Of a DNA stretch of 64,000 bases, positions 36,368 through 48,250 are shown one piece after another (positions within the stretch are counted from its first letter, which is position 1; the number at the start of each line of letters is the position of its first letter). The notes below the pieces were generated by a model that did no database searches, had not been told where the DNA came from, and saw only the letters and a list, made by a program, of their open reading frames with translations. Made by a program: the position numbers and the translations under genes. The stretch comes from Rhizophagus clarus. Its lineage: Eukaryota; Glomeromycota; Glomeromycetes; Glomerales; Glomeraceae. The stretch spans positions 62,001-126,000 of the forward strand of contig BLAL01000270.1 in assembly GCA_015698045.1 (NCBI GenBank). Reading direction: 5' to 3'.

Positions 36368-39125
36368 TTAGGAAAAAAAAAAAAAAAGAACAAAAAGAAA
36401 ATTTTCTTTATGCTCAAATAATTATATATAATTCGTCCATTCTTTCAGCGGTTATGGATAAATAAGGACATCAAACTCAAATACGCGTTACCACTCTTTA
36501 TTACTTGTATTTAAGCGGGCTTAAATCCTTGAAACAAGAGAGTTATAGAGTTATACATTATACAAATTATATATTAAGTTTTTTTTTTTTATGAATATGA
36601 AATAAAACACGGTAATAAAATTACCAAATTTACCAAATTTTTTTTTACAATACAATTAATATTAACTACATACATTATTATTATCAATATTTTTTTTATG
36701 AAATAAACTTTTACTACTGGAGAATTTGTGCTCGGAATTACCTGCTTCTTCCCGATCACCTGCAGTGTACGTAAATCAAACTCAAGCACAATATTAAATA
36801 AAATATATGCAAGAAACTTTTTACACTTTATGTCACAAACAAACCATTACTCGGAATAACCGGCGATAAGAATAAGCATAAATAATAATAACATTTACAA
36901 TATTACTAATTATAATTCCGGTTCGCTTCATACTGGTTGAGCTCATGACCAACCTATTTGAAGTAACACAATTAAAAATACGAAATTGATTTTCAGTTCT
37001 CCAGTAACTTGGCTGATAAATATAAATAAATATTAAACAGCGTAATATAATGTTAAAGATTGGCTGAGTGAGTTATGCCCTAGAATGATAAATTAAACCC
37101 TTTTTTGAAACATATTAATAGTTTGTCAGAAACACGTGTTATAAAGGCCTTGTGACCGGTTGTTGATCAAAAAAATTTGTGTCGTGCTCATAAATCTTAT
37201 AAAATCCAAAAGATTTAAAAGATAAAATTTCCTTTTTGAAACGTATTTATTAATCATGCCTTTTCAAAATTGCGTACCTATGATGATCTTTCGAATTTGT
37301 TTTGATTTTCGAAATGCGTTATCGGACATAATTTACTAATAGTATTACACTCTCCAAAATGACCATTTATTATTGCATACAACCGTAAATGGAATTTATT
37401 TTAATTGTTTTTAATTGGACTTTTGTAATTTATTAATTTACATCATTTTACTTTTTCATTGTATTGAATATTTGATGGAAATGACAAACTAAAAGATGAC
37501 GCGAAATAGAACAATTCACGTAACTTTCTTTAAAACCAAAAAAAGTTCGTCGTGTAACTTTTCTTTTTTTTTTTTTAACGAGTAAAAAAATTTTTGATAC
37601 TTAAATAAATCAAATCTCTTGATTGATTGAAAATTGTTGCAACTTTTTTATAACTTGCAGATTACACTACGTAATCTCATTTTTGACAAGAATTGACCAG
37701 TTTATTTTTGTTTTGTTCTTGTACGAGTTGTAAAAAAAAAAAAAAAAAAAAAAAAATATCCTACTTTCTGATAACTTGCAGGAAAACTTTTATTATTGGT
37801 GGAATAAAGTTAAGGAGCAATCTTCTTTTTTCGGCGATCATCGGCGTGTTAAATTTTTCCGATGGATCAACATGAATTATTTTTGGTTTGAAACCAAACC
37901 CGATTAAAAGGGGCAATAATTAACTAAGTGGGAACTCTTAAAAATCTTTTTGCTTCGCCCTCAACCCGGGACTATCCGAAAATTTAATTTGTAAAACAAA
38001 TTGATTTTGATATTTGAGTAATACACATAGAAGTTTTACGTTAGGCTTGTACAAGTTGTGTCAAACGTGTAAAACGTGGTTTGTTATTACAAAATGATGT
38101 TCATCATTGGGTCCACTAACCTTTTTTTTTGATAATTTGATTCAGAGAATTTTCCAACATGGTCATGAAATCTCATGAGTGAATATAGGATTGATTAACC
38201 AGTAGATATGTAATTAGTGGAACATACATGAGGCGAGATACTTGGCGTTTATTTCTTGATGACGTAAAATATCGGGCCCTTAATATCCCGAATGATTATA
38301 AATAAGGTATTTTAATTTTTCATTAGAATTTAAAGTTATAATTTTGGCTAAATTTGGCTTTATTTAATCGGTATGTTTATCATTTTTATCGTACAGATAT
38401 AACGATATTCGATACATATTAAAGACTTGATATAAAGAAAGATATTTCTTCCACCATACAATATAACGATATTTTACAAAGATTTTCATATGAATATCAT
38501 TATATGGGAGTTTGACTATAATTGATTTATTATATCATTTTAAAAAGATTTTTTCAAAAAAAAAAAAAAAAAAAAAAAACGGTTTTATGGTTGAAAAAAC
38601 GTACATCGATATACATTTATTAAGAAATTTAAAATACTTAATAAACAAAAATAGATAATACATTCCTATAATAAAATCAACAAACAAAATTACGATCGAA
38701 GAAAAAAATATATTTAAAACGAATCGATTTTAAAACGTTAATTGTAACGGAATATCATGAAAATCATGTGATTATTGATGACTCGAGTGTGAAATGATGA
38801 ATGATTTATGATGACATAATAAGAACCAATGCGATAAACGCGATCGAAGATATCTTAAACATATTTATACAACATCTGATATTTATAAATGCCATATAAA
38901 TATTAATCTTAAACATCCTAAGTTTAAATTTTTTTTTTTTTTGTTATACTTAAAATAGTATTATTATCATATGAAATAGTAATAAATCTTAAATCTAAGT
39001 CTTAATTGTCTTTTCTTATACCCTATGGAATATTTTATGAAAAATAGAAAATATATTAACGATATGTTCAAATATGAAAATAATTATACACCAAATAAAA
39101 AGGTTTGGTGTGAATTAAATAATAA
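35895..39125. other. Spacer between SWIRM paralog 4 and the first HMG gene
   Basis: Tail-to-tail spacer. It holds a TTA microsatellite (36311-36369), TTTA repeats near 36122-36147, CACGTG at 37133 and a long A run near 37732-37756. No coding sequence could be supported. Confidence 0.6.
36311..36369. repeat. TTA microsatellite
   Basis: About eighteen consecutive TTA triplets, roughly 420 bp after SWIRM paralog 4. Confidence 0.88.
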
Positions 39126-39935
39126 TTAGAAATGTAATCTTTGAGAATAGAAATCGGAAGTATTATTATAATTGACCATTTCAAGTTGAAATGGAGGGAA
39201 AGATCTATCATCATGCAAAAATGCGGTAATTGGAAGGTCAATCATGTTATCAAGTTCGATAAAGTTATGTTCAAGATTAAGTTCAGGGTTGATAGGTGAA
39301 ATAATGTTTTGTTCATTTGTCAAAATATGAGGATTAACATTAAGTGTTTCAGAAATTTCTACGGTATTATTTAATTGTTCATTAAATACATTTTTTTGTT
39401 GTTCAATAATTTCATTTTTTGAATCATTTGAAAGATTTTTTTCATATTCAGAATATACAAAAGTAAAAGTTTTTGGAGTATTTTCTGTTGTTTCTCCATT
39501 ATCTTGAAGCATTACAGAACCGGCGGCATTCTTTCCTTGGTGAACATAAAACAAGTGTTTAGATCTATACAAGGCTTTAGTTTTTTCCGCAAGGTCTTTA
39601 TAATGTTGTTTAACTTCAGCATCTTCAAGTTTCCATTGTTTTGATGCAATTGTTGAAATTCTGCTCCAACACAAAGTAATTTTGTTTTTTTTGATTTCAG
39701 CACTGACAACTTTTCTGTAAATGATAAATGCATTAAGAGTTCTCAAGCTTACAGTATATTTAGAAGGAAAAAATTTTTCAAGTTTAACATTTGGTGGAAA
39801 TGGTAAATTCAACGTAATTTCTGGAACTTTACGTTTTGATAATGAATTTCTTTTACTATTTTGTTTTGATGACTTCTTTTTTGAATTGGTACTATTACGA
39901 ACATTTCGTTTCGATTCTTGAATTAGTTTCGTCAT
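39126..39935 (-). CDS. HMG-box transcription factor, MATA-HMG type (1)
   Basis: Intronless, 269 residues, ATG at 39935. Residues 63-125 form an HMG box of the fungal mating-type (MATA) kind: LNAFIIYRK in helix 1, then WSRISTIASKQWKLE and VKQHYKDLAEKTKALY. A very basic Lys/Ser/Asn stretch (residues 9-36) precedes it and could serve nuclear import. The region after the box is acidic and Asn-rich without a domain I recognise. HMG boxes of this class bind and bend DNA in the minor groove; in fungi the class includes mating-type and developmental regulators, and arbuscular mycorrhizal fungi are known to carry many copies. A partner or target cannot be read from sequence. The second HMG gene 12 kb away is only distantly similar. 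Confidence 0.88.
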   Translation of the reverse strand: MTKLIQESKRNVRNSTNSKKKSSKQNSKRNSLSKRKVPEITLNLPFPPNVKLEKFFPSKYTVSLRTLNAFIIYRKVVSAEIKKNKITLCWSRISTIASKQWKLEDAEVKQHYKDLAEKTKALYRSKHLFYVHQGKNAAGSVMLQDNGETTENTPKTFTFVYSEYEKNLSNDSKNEIIEQQKNVFNEQLNNTVEISETLNVNPHILTNEQNIISPINPELNLEHNFIELDNMIDLPITAFLHDDRSFPPFQLEMVNYNNTSDFYSQRLHF

Positions 39936-40254
39936 ATGAGGAAGTTTACGCGGGAATATTTTAAGGAAAAAAAAAAAAAAGATTAAGGGTATAATAATTT
40001 TCTTAGGATATGTTTATAGAAATTTTTTTCCTCGATGTTTTGGTTTGTTTCAAAGGGAGGAAGAGAGTGAATATAATTATGGTGGGTTTAAGGTGAAATT
40101 TATAAGAAACTAATTAAAATAGGAATATATGATACAAACGTAGAGAAAAAAAAAAAATCATCTCTTCGCATGCACTATTTATAAATAAATTTTAAAGTAG
40201 TTTATAAATTATTTATATTATTCATATTAAATGAACGCGTAGGTTTTTTTTAAA

Positions 40255-40302
40255 GATCCAAATCGGGATTTGAACTCGGTTGTTCGGGGGTGAACGAGCC
40301 AC
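40255..40302 (-). other. tRNA-like 3' fragment with B-box match
   Basis: The minus strand carries GAGTTCAAATCCC, which fits the Pol III B-box/T-arm consensus. It is preceded by a GTTC...GAAC hairpin and followed by A/T runs. The T stem has a mismatch and no 5' acceptor or D-arm could be paired, so this is not a complete tRNA. It may be a decayed tRNA or a SINE head. Confidence 0.3.
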
Positions 40303-40459
40303 TTATTACAAATTCTTAATAATACGCGTAATACTAATAATGAATGACCAGATAATTGGTTTTTTCTTTTTTAATTATTTATACTTTAAATCTGATAATG
40401 CATAAAAGTTGGTTTTCAAACAGGTTGTTAATAAATCCTTTTTTTTTTTTTTTTTTTTT

Positions 40460-40469
40460 ATTATTATTA

Positions 40470-40506
<37 letters not shown>

Positions 40507-40576
40507 TTATTATTCATTTATTTACTTATTCACTTACTAATTTAGTATTTATTTATTTATTTATTTATTTATTTAG
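40460..40576. repeat. ATT then TTTA microsatellite block
   Basis: About fifteen ATT triplets followed, after a short gap, by TTTA units, next to a T19 run. Confidence 0.85.
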
Positions 40577-41204
40577 CAATATTTATTTATTTGTTCATTT
40601 TCTTTTTCTTTATTTATGAACCATATTAGTACAAAATCTTTTTTTTTTTAAAAAAAAAAAAATGCGTGATTAAATAGTTTATAGAAGTACCAATAGGTTA
40701 TCGGATGATTTTTTTGAATGAAACATTCATTTTTTTCTTGCTTTATTTATTATGAAAAACCGACACAGAGAATAATTAACTATACCTATTATGGCGTTCG
40801 GAATTGTTCCTCTTTTGGCGGACTTTTTCCTCCTACCCAATCATTACTTTTACAAAAAGTGAATTAAAAAAAAAAAAAAAAAGACGATGAATGGATTAAT
40901 TAATTGTTCAACAATCTTTCACTTTTTTCGATCTTTAAAATGAATCTGTATTCCATGTTAAGTTAGGTGAATATCGCGTAGAAGAGAAACAATTAATGGA
41001 CGCTAACATTTTTTCTTTTTTTCAATTACATCATGTAACTTAGATATTCCAAAGATGAAAATCCATTTTCGAAAGAATGAATGTAAAAAAAAAAATTTTT
41101 ATTTTTATTTTCTCATTGTTCAAAATGTGAATAATATATTGTAACTGCATCATCATTTAAAAGGGATTTACTATCAATAATAGAAAAAAAATTCTTTTCT
41201 ATAG

Positions 41205-41259
41205 GAAGAAGCCACCCCCTGTAGCTCCTGTCAAGTTTTATGATGAAATTAATGTATAA
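41205..41259 (+). other. Isolated exon-like segment
   Basis: After a good acceptor (TTTTCTATAG) one frame reads KKPPPVAPVKFYDEINV and then a stop. The Pro/Val/Ala composition is unlike the surrounding spacer. No upstream donor exon was found, so it could be a terminal exon of an unrecognised small gene, a relic, or chance. Confidence 0.2.
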
Positions 41260-41394
41260 ATTTAGTTAAGTTTGATTTATTTATTTTTTTCCTCAAAGTA
41301 GATAAATGGAAGTTTCTATTTTTAATTAAACGGTTTCCGCAAAGCTTAATTTTCAAAGGTAAAATAATGAAACAAATATTAAACAATTAGTATT

Positions 41395-41439
41395 TCTATA
41401 TATATATATATATGTATGTATGTATGTATGTATATATAT
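41395..41439. repeat. TA/TATG microsatellite
   Basis: TA dinucleotides, then five TATG units, then TA again. Confidence 0.85.
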
Positions 41440-41917
41440 TAACTTTAATTTACTTTGCTTCGAAATTCGGAGACACCCGTATTTGCTAAAATAAATGCTA
41501 TGAACTTAATAATTACTAAATCAAGTGAAGCAATTTTTTTTTTTTTTAGTAAGAACAAATAAATAATATTGCACAAAAAGCACTATTCCCGATTCCTTTG
41601 TTTAGTTTCCAAATTTTATTTATTTCTATTGGAACACAACATCAATTAGTTTTTATACAGAAAAATTTCAACCGAAAAAAAAAAAAAAAAATGCATTTCG
41701 TCATTAATCTATAACGCGATGCAAATACTAATATAATTCGATGCAAATGGTAATATAATTCAATGCAAGAAAAAAAAACTTACATCCCCTCATTCGTTAC
41801 TTACTAAATGGAGTCTAATTTCCGTATTAATTGGCGCCAAAGATGTTTCTTTACACAAGGTGCAAGGGGCAAAGATCGAAATTCAAAAATAATCACAGCT
41901 AACAGGATCGCTCATCA

Positions 41918-41925
41918 TCACGTGA
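41918..41925. promoter_or_regulatory. TCACGTGA palindrome
   Basis: Fifth copy of the octamer, about 2 kb upstream of HMG gene 1 (minus strand). Confidence 0.3.
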
Positions 41926-42079
41926 CATGCGATAACCAAAAACAGTAATGACAATTGTAATTTTTATACAAATCATAAAATACAGTTTTCCTGATTAGAA
42001 ATATATAAAGTACCTAATAAGGTCTCACAGAATAACGATTTAATATGGATAACGTTCAAAGAATATGTAATAAACGATA

Positions 42080-42126
<47 letters not shown>
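42080..42126. repeat. T27-A20 homopolymer pair
   Basis: Twenty-seven T followed directly by twenty A; a long inverted pair able to form a hairpin. Confidence 0.88.
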
Positions 42127-42127
<1 letters not shown>

Positions 42128-43810
42128 ATATATATACAAATTTATCGTGTAATCATATATAATAAACAACATCATCATTATTTGTGTTCGAGAAAATAAA
42201 TAAGTGAAAGAGTTTTTTTCTAAATTTATCTTCAAGGACCAAGTAATTGAATATGTTTGTAAACAAATAAAAATCGTTGGCAGAAAAAAAAAAAAAAAAT
42301 AACGATGTATGAGAACCAACTTATAACTATGACTTACTATAAATATATTGAAAACAAAGAACGAAAACTTCATAGTTAATTAATGTATACAAATTTATTT
42401 GTAACCGATCATCATAATATTTTTCTCCTTTTAGGATTTAAATCTTTTGATTTAAAATTTCCTACTTATGTAAACTTGTAATCCATTCGCTTTTCGAGCA
42501 AATAAAAAGTACGACATAATTTAAGGTTTCCTTTTAACTTCCACTTAATTTATTCTCCGCTTATTAATTTAATAATGATCATCTTTTTCTAAGGTACAAA
42601 AGAATTAAACCCTGACATTTGAGACCGTTACATTTTCTTTCTTTTTTCTCTTTCTGAGAAGAAAAGAAAACAAAATTACTAATAAAAATAAATTTTGATT
42701 ATGTTTACTTTCTAGACATGATATTTATCTTGATCATTATTTATGTATTATATAAACTTACATAATCCAACTACATAATTGTTTATGTATATATATATAT
42801 GTATATTATTTATATTTACTCGAATTACCCAATCAGCTTCAACCAACCGTTCTGATCTTTCACTTTATTAAGTATTGACAATTGAATTAATTAGGAAAGT
42901 AGTTTATTCACTTGTCAAACGTCAAAAAGTCGATTGATTTATTAATCCAAACTTTCTCTTTCTTCACTTTAAATTAAATACGGATAAAACACAACATTTG
43001 AAAATAATCATTATGGTTATGTAAAATATTACATAAAAATGAAAAGATGATTGATTTACATTTATTTGCACACGAGACAAAGACTATTTTGATATAAGAT
43101 AAGGAATTATTTATTTTATGTAGTATTATGGCGTGTTCCGTTTTTTCTTATCCAATAAATCTTAAAAAAAAAAAAAAAAATTGGATTTTAATGATTTATG
43201 CGAAGAAATCGATACACGTGTTTTTTTTAAAAAAATTGAATCAATTACAATGTACAAGATAAACATATTTTTGGCTGAGACCAAAATAGGAACTGAAAAT
43301 AAATATTTGAAATTCAATAAATTCAGCAGATTGCCGACATGCCTTTTTCGATATGATATCAATAAAATGTTTATCTCTTAAAAATAATCAATCCAAGTTT
43401 TAAACTATCTAAGATTTATCATCAAAAATTATTTAAGTTCATAATTTTTTTACATAATAATTTACGTTATATTATGTAATAATGATGTTGTGTTTATTGC
43501 CAACTGTGTAATTTACAATGACTTAAGACGTACACGCGTGAAAATGACAAATGCGGCTGAATTCAACATTCACCTTGAATTTATTAGATTATTTAATGTA
43601 AAAATTATATATTATATATCATTAAACAAAAACGCATATGATTTAATAGAGTGTTACTGATGTTCTATTCATCTTGTTAATAACTGATGCTAATCCGGAT
43701 ATACTAAATAAATAAATTTTCTTATCCCTTTTTAGGATTCTGTGAATGGATAAAATGTTCAATATTGTTCTTTTTTAGGTTCATAAAAAGAAAAATGAGA
43801 TTGATCTAAT

Positions 43811-43928
43811 CATTCTAATCATTTTTAATCATTATAATCATTATAATCATTCTAATCATTCTTAATCATTCTTAATCATTCTAATTACTCCAATCATTTT
43901 AATCTTTCTAATCATTCTACATCATTAT
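43811..43928. repeat. TAATCATT minisatellite
   Basis: About twelve imperfect copies of an 8-11 bp unit, TAATCATTC/TAATCATTT, with occasional variants such as TAATTACTC and TAATCTTTC. Confidence 0.88.
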
Positions 43929-45254
43929 TCTATGAGGAAAAACTTGAATTTCCATAAAAATAATATACACAGCATTATAAAATGGTACGCGCAGGTCCGT
44001 GAAACTCGGAAAAGTGTGTGAAAAAGTTCCTTAACAGGTTATATTAATAAGTTGTGTATTTCTGGGCATTTTTAAATTTTTTTTTTTTTATTTATTCATT
44101 CATTTAAAGATATTCATGTATGAAATATACTGATACATTTGAAGTTGATTATATATAATCTCATAATCTCTTTGTTTATTTTATTTATTAGGTATGGAAA
44201 TTTATTTTATCTAAGGATTCTTGTGTAATTATTTCCTTAGAATTCTTTTATTTAAAGTATATAATTTCACATTTAATAATAATACAATATTCGCTTATCA
44301 TAGTCGGATTTTCTGAGCTGTGGTAATTTTTCTCTTTTTATTAAATAATTTCTTTGATTATATTACTTGTATTACTAATTATTCATGGTTATTCAGCGAG
44401 AATGGACCTTGATAATTTTATTCAAAACATGTTTCATGAAAGATGATAAACTCTGATAAAATTAATCCATAAAAACGAAAGGTAGCTATTTAATTTAGTT
44501 ATCGTTCAACCATTGTTATGCCTTCAATTATCGGACCTTCAATTATCGCAAAAAAGTGATCTGAGATTAAAAAAAGGAAATTCTATAATCACTAATTCAG
44601 GATTCTATATTTCGGGGTTTATATTTCCAGGAAAATAAATTATTTTTCCAGAAAAATTTGACCTTCTTATACGTAACATATTAGGAAATTTACCCTTTGT
44701 TAAAATACGGTCGATTAGAATTTTTTTATCAGTCGAAGATCCTCCCCTTACTGTATCTTACGCATATCTTTGAACTATATTAATTAATGATATTACAATT
44801 TGCATATTTCAGGTACACAAGAAAGTTATGAAACGAGTTTTACATGAAACCGTTCGAATGCGGATCGTTGATAAATAATATATTACAGTAAATATCAAAG
44901 TTTTTCTTTAACTCAAAAATATAATTTTGCTAATAAAAGTACACAATTTAATGCTTGGATCGAATATTAATAACATTGGGATATAATTTTGTCATGTATA
45001 ATGTTATCGGAAAGCAACTACAACTTAAGTTTCAATTTATCTCAAACACGGAACAATACATGTACGCGTGACGTGATGTGAACAACGATCAACATCTTGT
45101 TCATTATTAAATACCTTCCGAATTTTCTATAGAACTTGGGGGTAATCGTCACTGGTAAATAGTTTTATTATTGCTTTACCATCAAGCCTAGTTTTTTTTT
45201 TGATAACATTTTTAATATCATTTTTAAATGAAATGAATATTAACATAATCATAA

Positions 45255-45352
45255 GGCACAATTCATTTGTAATTTACCATGTAAAGTGTCAAAATAATTT
45301 ATGATGACATAATTCATTGTAATTTACTATGTAAAGTGTTAGGATGCCGTAA
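45255..45352. repeat. Two-copy ~50-bp direct repeat
   Basis: AATTCATTTGTAATTTACC followed by ATGTAAAGTGT at about 45260 recurs with small changes at about 45311; a third partial copy (GCCGTAATTCGTAATTTGG) follows. Confidence 0.65.
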
Positions 45353-45619
45353 TTCGTAATTTGGGATTTTACTCATAATTATGGCAGCCCAAAATAATTT
45401 TGTCGCCATTTATAATTAGCAATATGACATATAATGTTAATATTATATATCCTCTTATTTTTTTTCTTTCATTATAACAAATCTTTATTAAATTATCATA
45501 ACAGGCATTTGATATCCTGACGTACGACAATTAAGACAGAGAGTTTTGACTTGGTCATGGTAATGGTTGAGTATTAATCTAAAGAGCGTTTGACTGTCAC
45601 AATTAGATGAAAAGCTCGA

Positions 45620-45985
45620 TATTGGAGGATTATTCTCTTTTTCGCTCAAGGGTATGCTGTTTTTATATCATAAACGCATTTTTTTCATCTAATTTATCAT
45701 ATTACAATATTTTCTACCGTAGGAGGAGATGAGAATATGACAATTTCAATCTGATGATTATTATTCTCTCGCTCAAGAGTATGCTATTTTTATAAATTAC
45801 CATTAGTTTTTTTTTCTAATATCATATATAATTCTTTTAATTACTAAAATATTTTTTACCATAGAAAGAGATGAGAATATGATAATTTCAATCTGATAAT
45901 TATTATTCTTTCGCTCAAGGGTATGCTATCTTTATAAATTATCATCATTTCTAAAATATTTTCTGCCATAGAAAGAGATGGGAGT
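45620..45985. repeat. Three-copy ~130-bp tandem repeat
   Basis: The core CGCTCAAGGGTATGCT occurs at 45643, 45770 (one change) and 45912, each preceded by TTATTCT(C/T) and followed about 80-100 bp later by a block like ATAGAAAGAGATGAGAATAT. Copy spacing is 127 and 142 bp, the difference lying in T/A-rich linkers. Confidence 0.85.
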
Positions 45986-46913
45986 ATAACAAATCGGTAT
46001 AACGGTATTCGATATATCGATATTAGTACTGTACAGTGTTTTACTAAAATTCGGCACGAAGATACCCCGCCATAAGAGAAATACAAGATTTTAAGAAGTC
46101 GGACTCTCATTAAACTCTATTTTAAAATAAAAAACTAAAATGTCTAGGTTTCGTATTTTAGAATTAAACCGATAATAATTTAATAATTTCGTAAATTCCA
46201 TGTGAAAAACAAAAATATTAATCAAAATTTTAAACGGAAATTTATACGACAAGTTAATTGTATTAAAGTTATAATAAGTTGTAACATGTCTTATATATTA
46301 CCGGTATATTGGCATCATTTAATATAGAGCAGTAGTACACTAATAGTATAGCATTAAATGCAATAATGATTGGAGTAAAGAGGCGCATGAAAAAATAGAT
46401 TATGTTGGGAGATTAGATTTAAAAATATGTAGTAAAGAGATTTATGACTGATTTGGTAGTAATAGTATTTTTATATAACATAATAAAAATTATTTTCGAT
46501 ATAGATAACGAGTATGAAAAGTTTTAACGAATCTCCAAGACGAACTCGGCGAAATGAATTATCCGTGAAGATGCGGATCATCTCCGGCTAGACGAGATCA
46601 TCCTTTGAAACTAGTTAGTGTGTAACCACTACATGATATAATGTATGGTACAGTTTTTTTTTTATTTGTACAGTATAGTTTTTTTTATCATTTATTCTAA
46701 ATTTTTATATAATTCCTGTTCAAAATCTTTATGTAAATAATACATGGATACGCGCGGTAGACGCAGCGCACATTGACTTGAGCGTATTAAAATTTTACTT
46801 TACAAAAATTATTTTGCGCATATTTTTTGAACATGGTTTTAAAGTTTGCGCGCATGACATTCATATATAATACGCGCTTGCGCGAATAAAAATTTTTTGA
46901 ATTTATAACACTG

Positions 46914-47145
46914 ACCATAATCCTAACCCCAAATCTAATTTACTTCCTAATCCTAACTTCCTAATCATAACTTCCTAATCCTATCTTCCTAATCCTAATT
47001 CCTAATCATAACTTCTGATCCTGTTTTCCTAATCTTATCTTCTTTATCCTATCTTCTTATCCTATCTCCCTGAATCCTATCTTCCTAATCCTGACCTGAT
47101 CCTTCTAATCCTCCTAATCCTAACCTTAATCTTAACCTTAAAGTT
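46914..47145. repeat. CCTAATC degenerate array (telomere-like on minus strand)
   Basis: About fifteen imperfect 12-16 bp units such as CTTCCTAATCCTAT. Read on the minus strand it is a TTAGGATTAGGAAG-type G-rich repeat resembling a degenerate TTAGGG telomere repeat. Confidence 0.8.
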
Positions 47146-47268
47146 ATAGAAATACAATATAGGTAATAAAACATACAACGGTGTCATACCGTGAATAGAA
47201 ATCGTATATAGTAAGTCTGGATACACAGGGCTTGCATTTATAGAGGGTGCACTTGCAGGATTTTTCAT
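47077..47268 (-). CDS. Small uncertain ORF running into the TTAGGA-like array
   Basis: 63 residues from ATG at 47268. The first ~45 residues (MKNPASAPSINASPVYPD, then a hydrophobic stretch ending VLLPILYFYNF) have a more gene-like composition than the spacer and could hold one membrane segment. The remainder is simply the translation of the repeat array (KVKIKVRIRRIRRIRSG). I recognise no family. It may be the truncated start of a former gene or chance. Confidence 0.25.
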   Translation of the reverse strand: MKNPASAPSINASPVYPDLLYTISIHGMTPLYVLLPILYFYNFKVKIKVRIRRIRRIRSGLGR

Positions 47269-47817
47269 CTTTAAGTGTTAACTAAATTAAATAGAATGTG
47301 TAAAATTTTTTTTTTTGAAAATCTAAGCGATCACAAATAATCATACGGTTTTGAAAACAATATTATCTAATAAAACAAAAAGAAAAACTGCCCCTGATTA
47401 TCACAAATCGAACAATTTCCATGGTAGAACAAACAATATTCATTCTATTTTCTCCTTATTTTTTCATTGTTAAAATATTAGCCGTAAAATATTAGCCGAA
47501 ATAAGAATTTATTTTTTTTTTTTTAAAAAAAAAAATATATATATACTGTATATATTTGCATGATAATTAATTATATTATTTTACAGACTTTTTTGATACG
47601 CATGGAAGCGCAATTTTTTTTTTAAAAAAAATTTTATAGTATATGTTACCTGTCATATTACAATTAAATGTTTTTGTATAATGAGATTAAAAAAAAAAAG
47701 TAAAGTAAAGGACGAAAAAAAAATTATTCAGAACTAACAACAAATTTACTAAGTTATATTTACAATTATTTTTATATAGATAAAATATTATCTAATTATT
47801 TAATTGTGAATTTGTGA

Positions 47818-48218
47818 TTATTGAAATTCTGATTGCCACCATGTACTAATAAGATCTTGCCTTACTTCTAAATTTCTTGACCTAATTTCCCTATAAAACA
47901 TATTAATATAAATATAAATATTATATATAATAATTGATAAATAAAATTTAAAATAAATTATACTGAAATATGACTTACGAATAAATAACATAGATTCCTA
48001 TTATCGCAACCATTATTATAGAATATACATTACAGGCCAAGCAATATAATAAATTAGTAACAAAAATCTCCATCAACAATTTTTTATAAAAAATCGTTAT
48101 AGGGATCATAAATAATACAAACAAAAAACTTATTCCACCAAAAATATAATTGAACATTTTCATCTTTAAAAAAAAAAAAAAAAAAAAAGAGTAGTAATTG
48201 TTTAATAAATCTTTCTTT

Positions 48219-48250
<32 letters not shown>

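Larger units (their letters stand above)
39936..47817. other. 7.9-kb spacer rich in tandem repeats
   Basis: Between HMG gene 1 and the first receptor gene. It contains a tRNA-like patch (40255-40302), ATT and ATTT microsatellites (40460-40576), TATG repeats (41395-41439), an isolated exon-like segment (41205-41259), T27-A20 (42080-42126), a TAATCATT minisatellite (43811-43928), a three-copy ~130-bp repeat (45620-45985) and a CCTAATC array (46914-47145). No complete gene could be supported. Confidence 0.6.

Noticed and set aside
40356-40619. 87-residue Tyr-rich frame
   Set aside because: Pure translation of ATT and ATTT microsatellites.
42056-42373. 105-residue frame on the minus strand
   Set aside because: Built around poly(A)/poly(T) runs; no domain, no splice logic.
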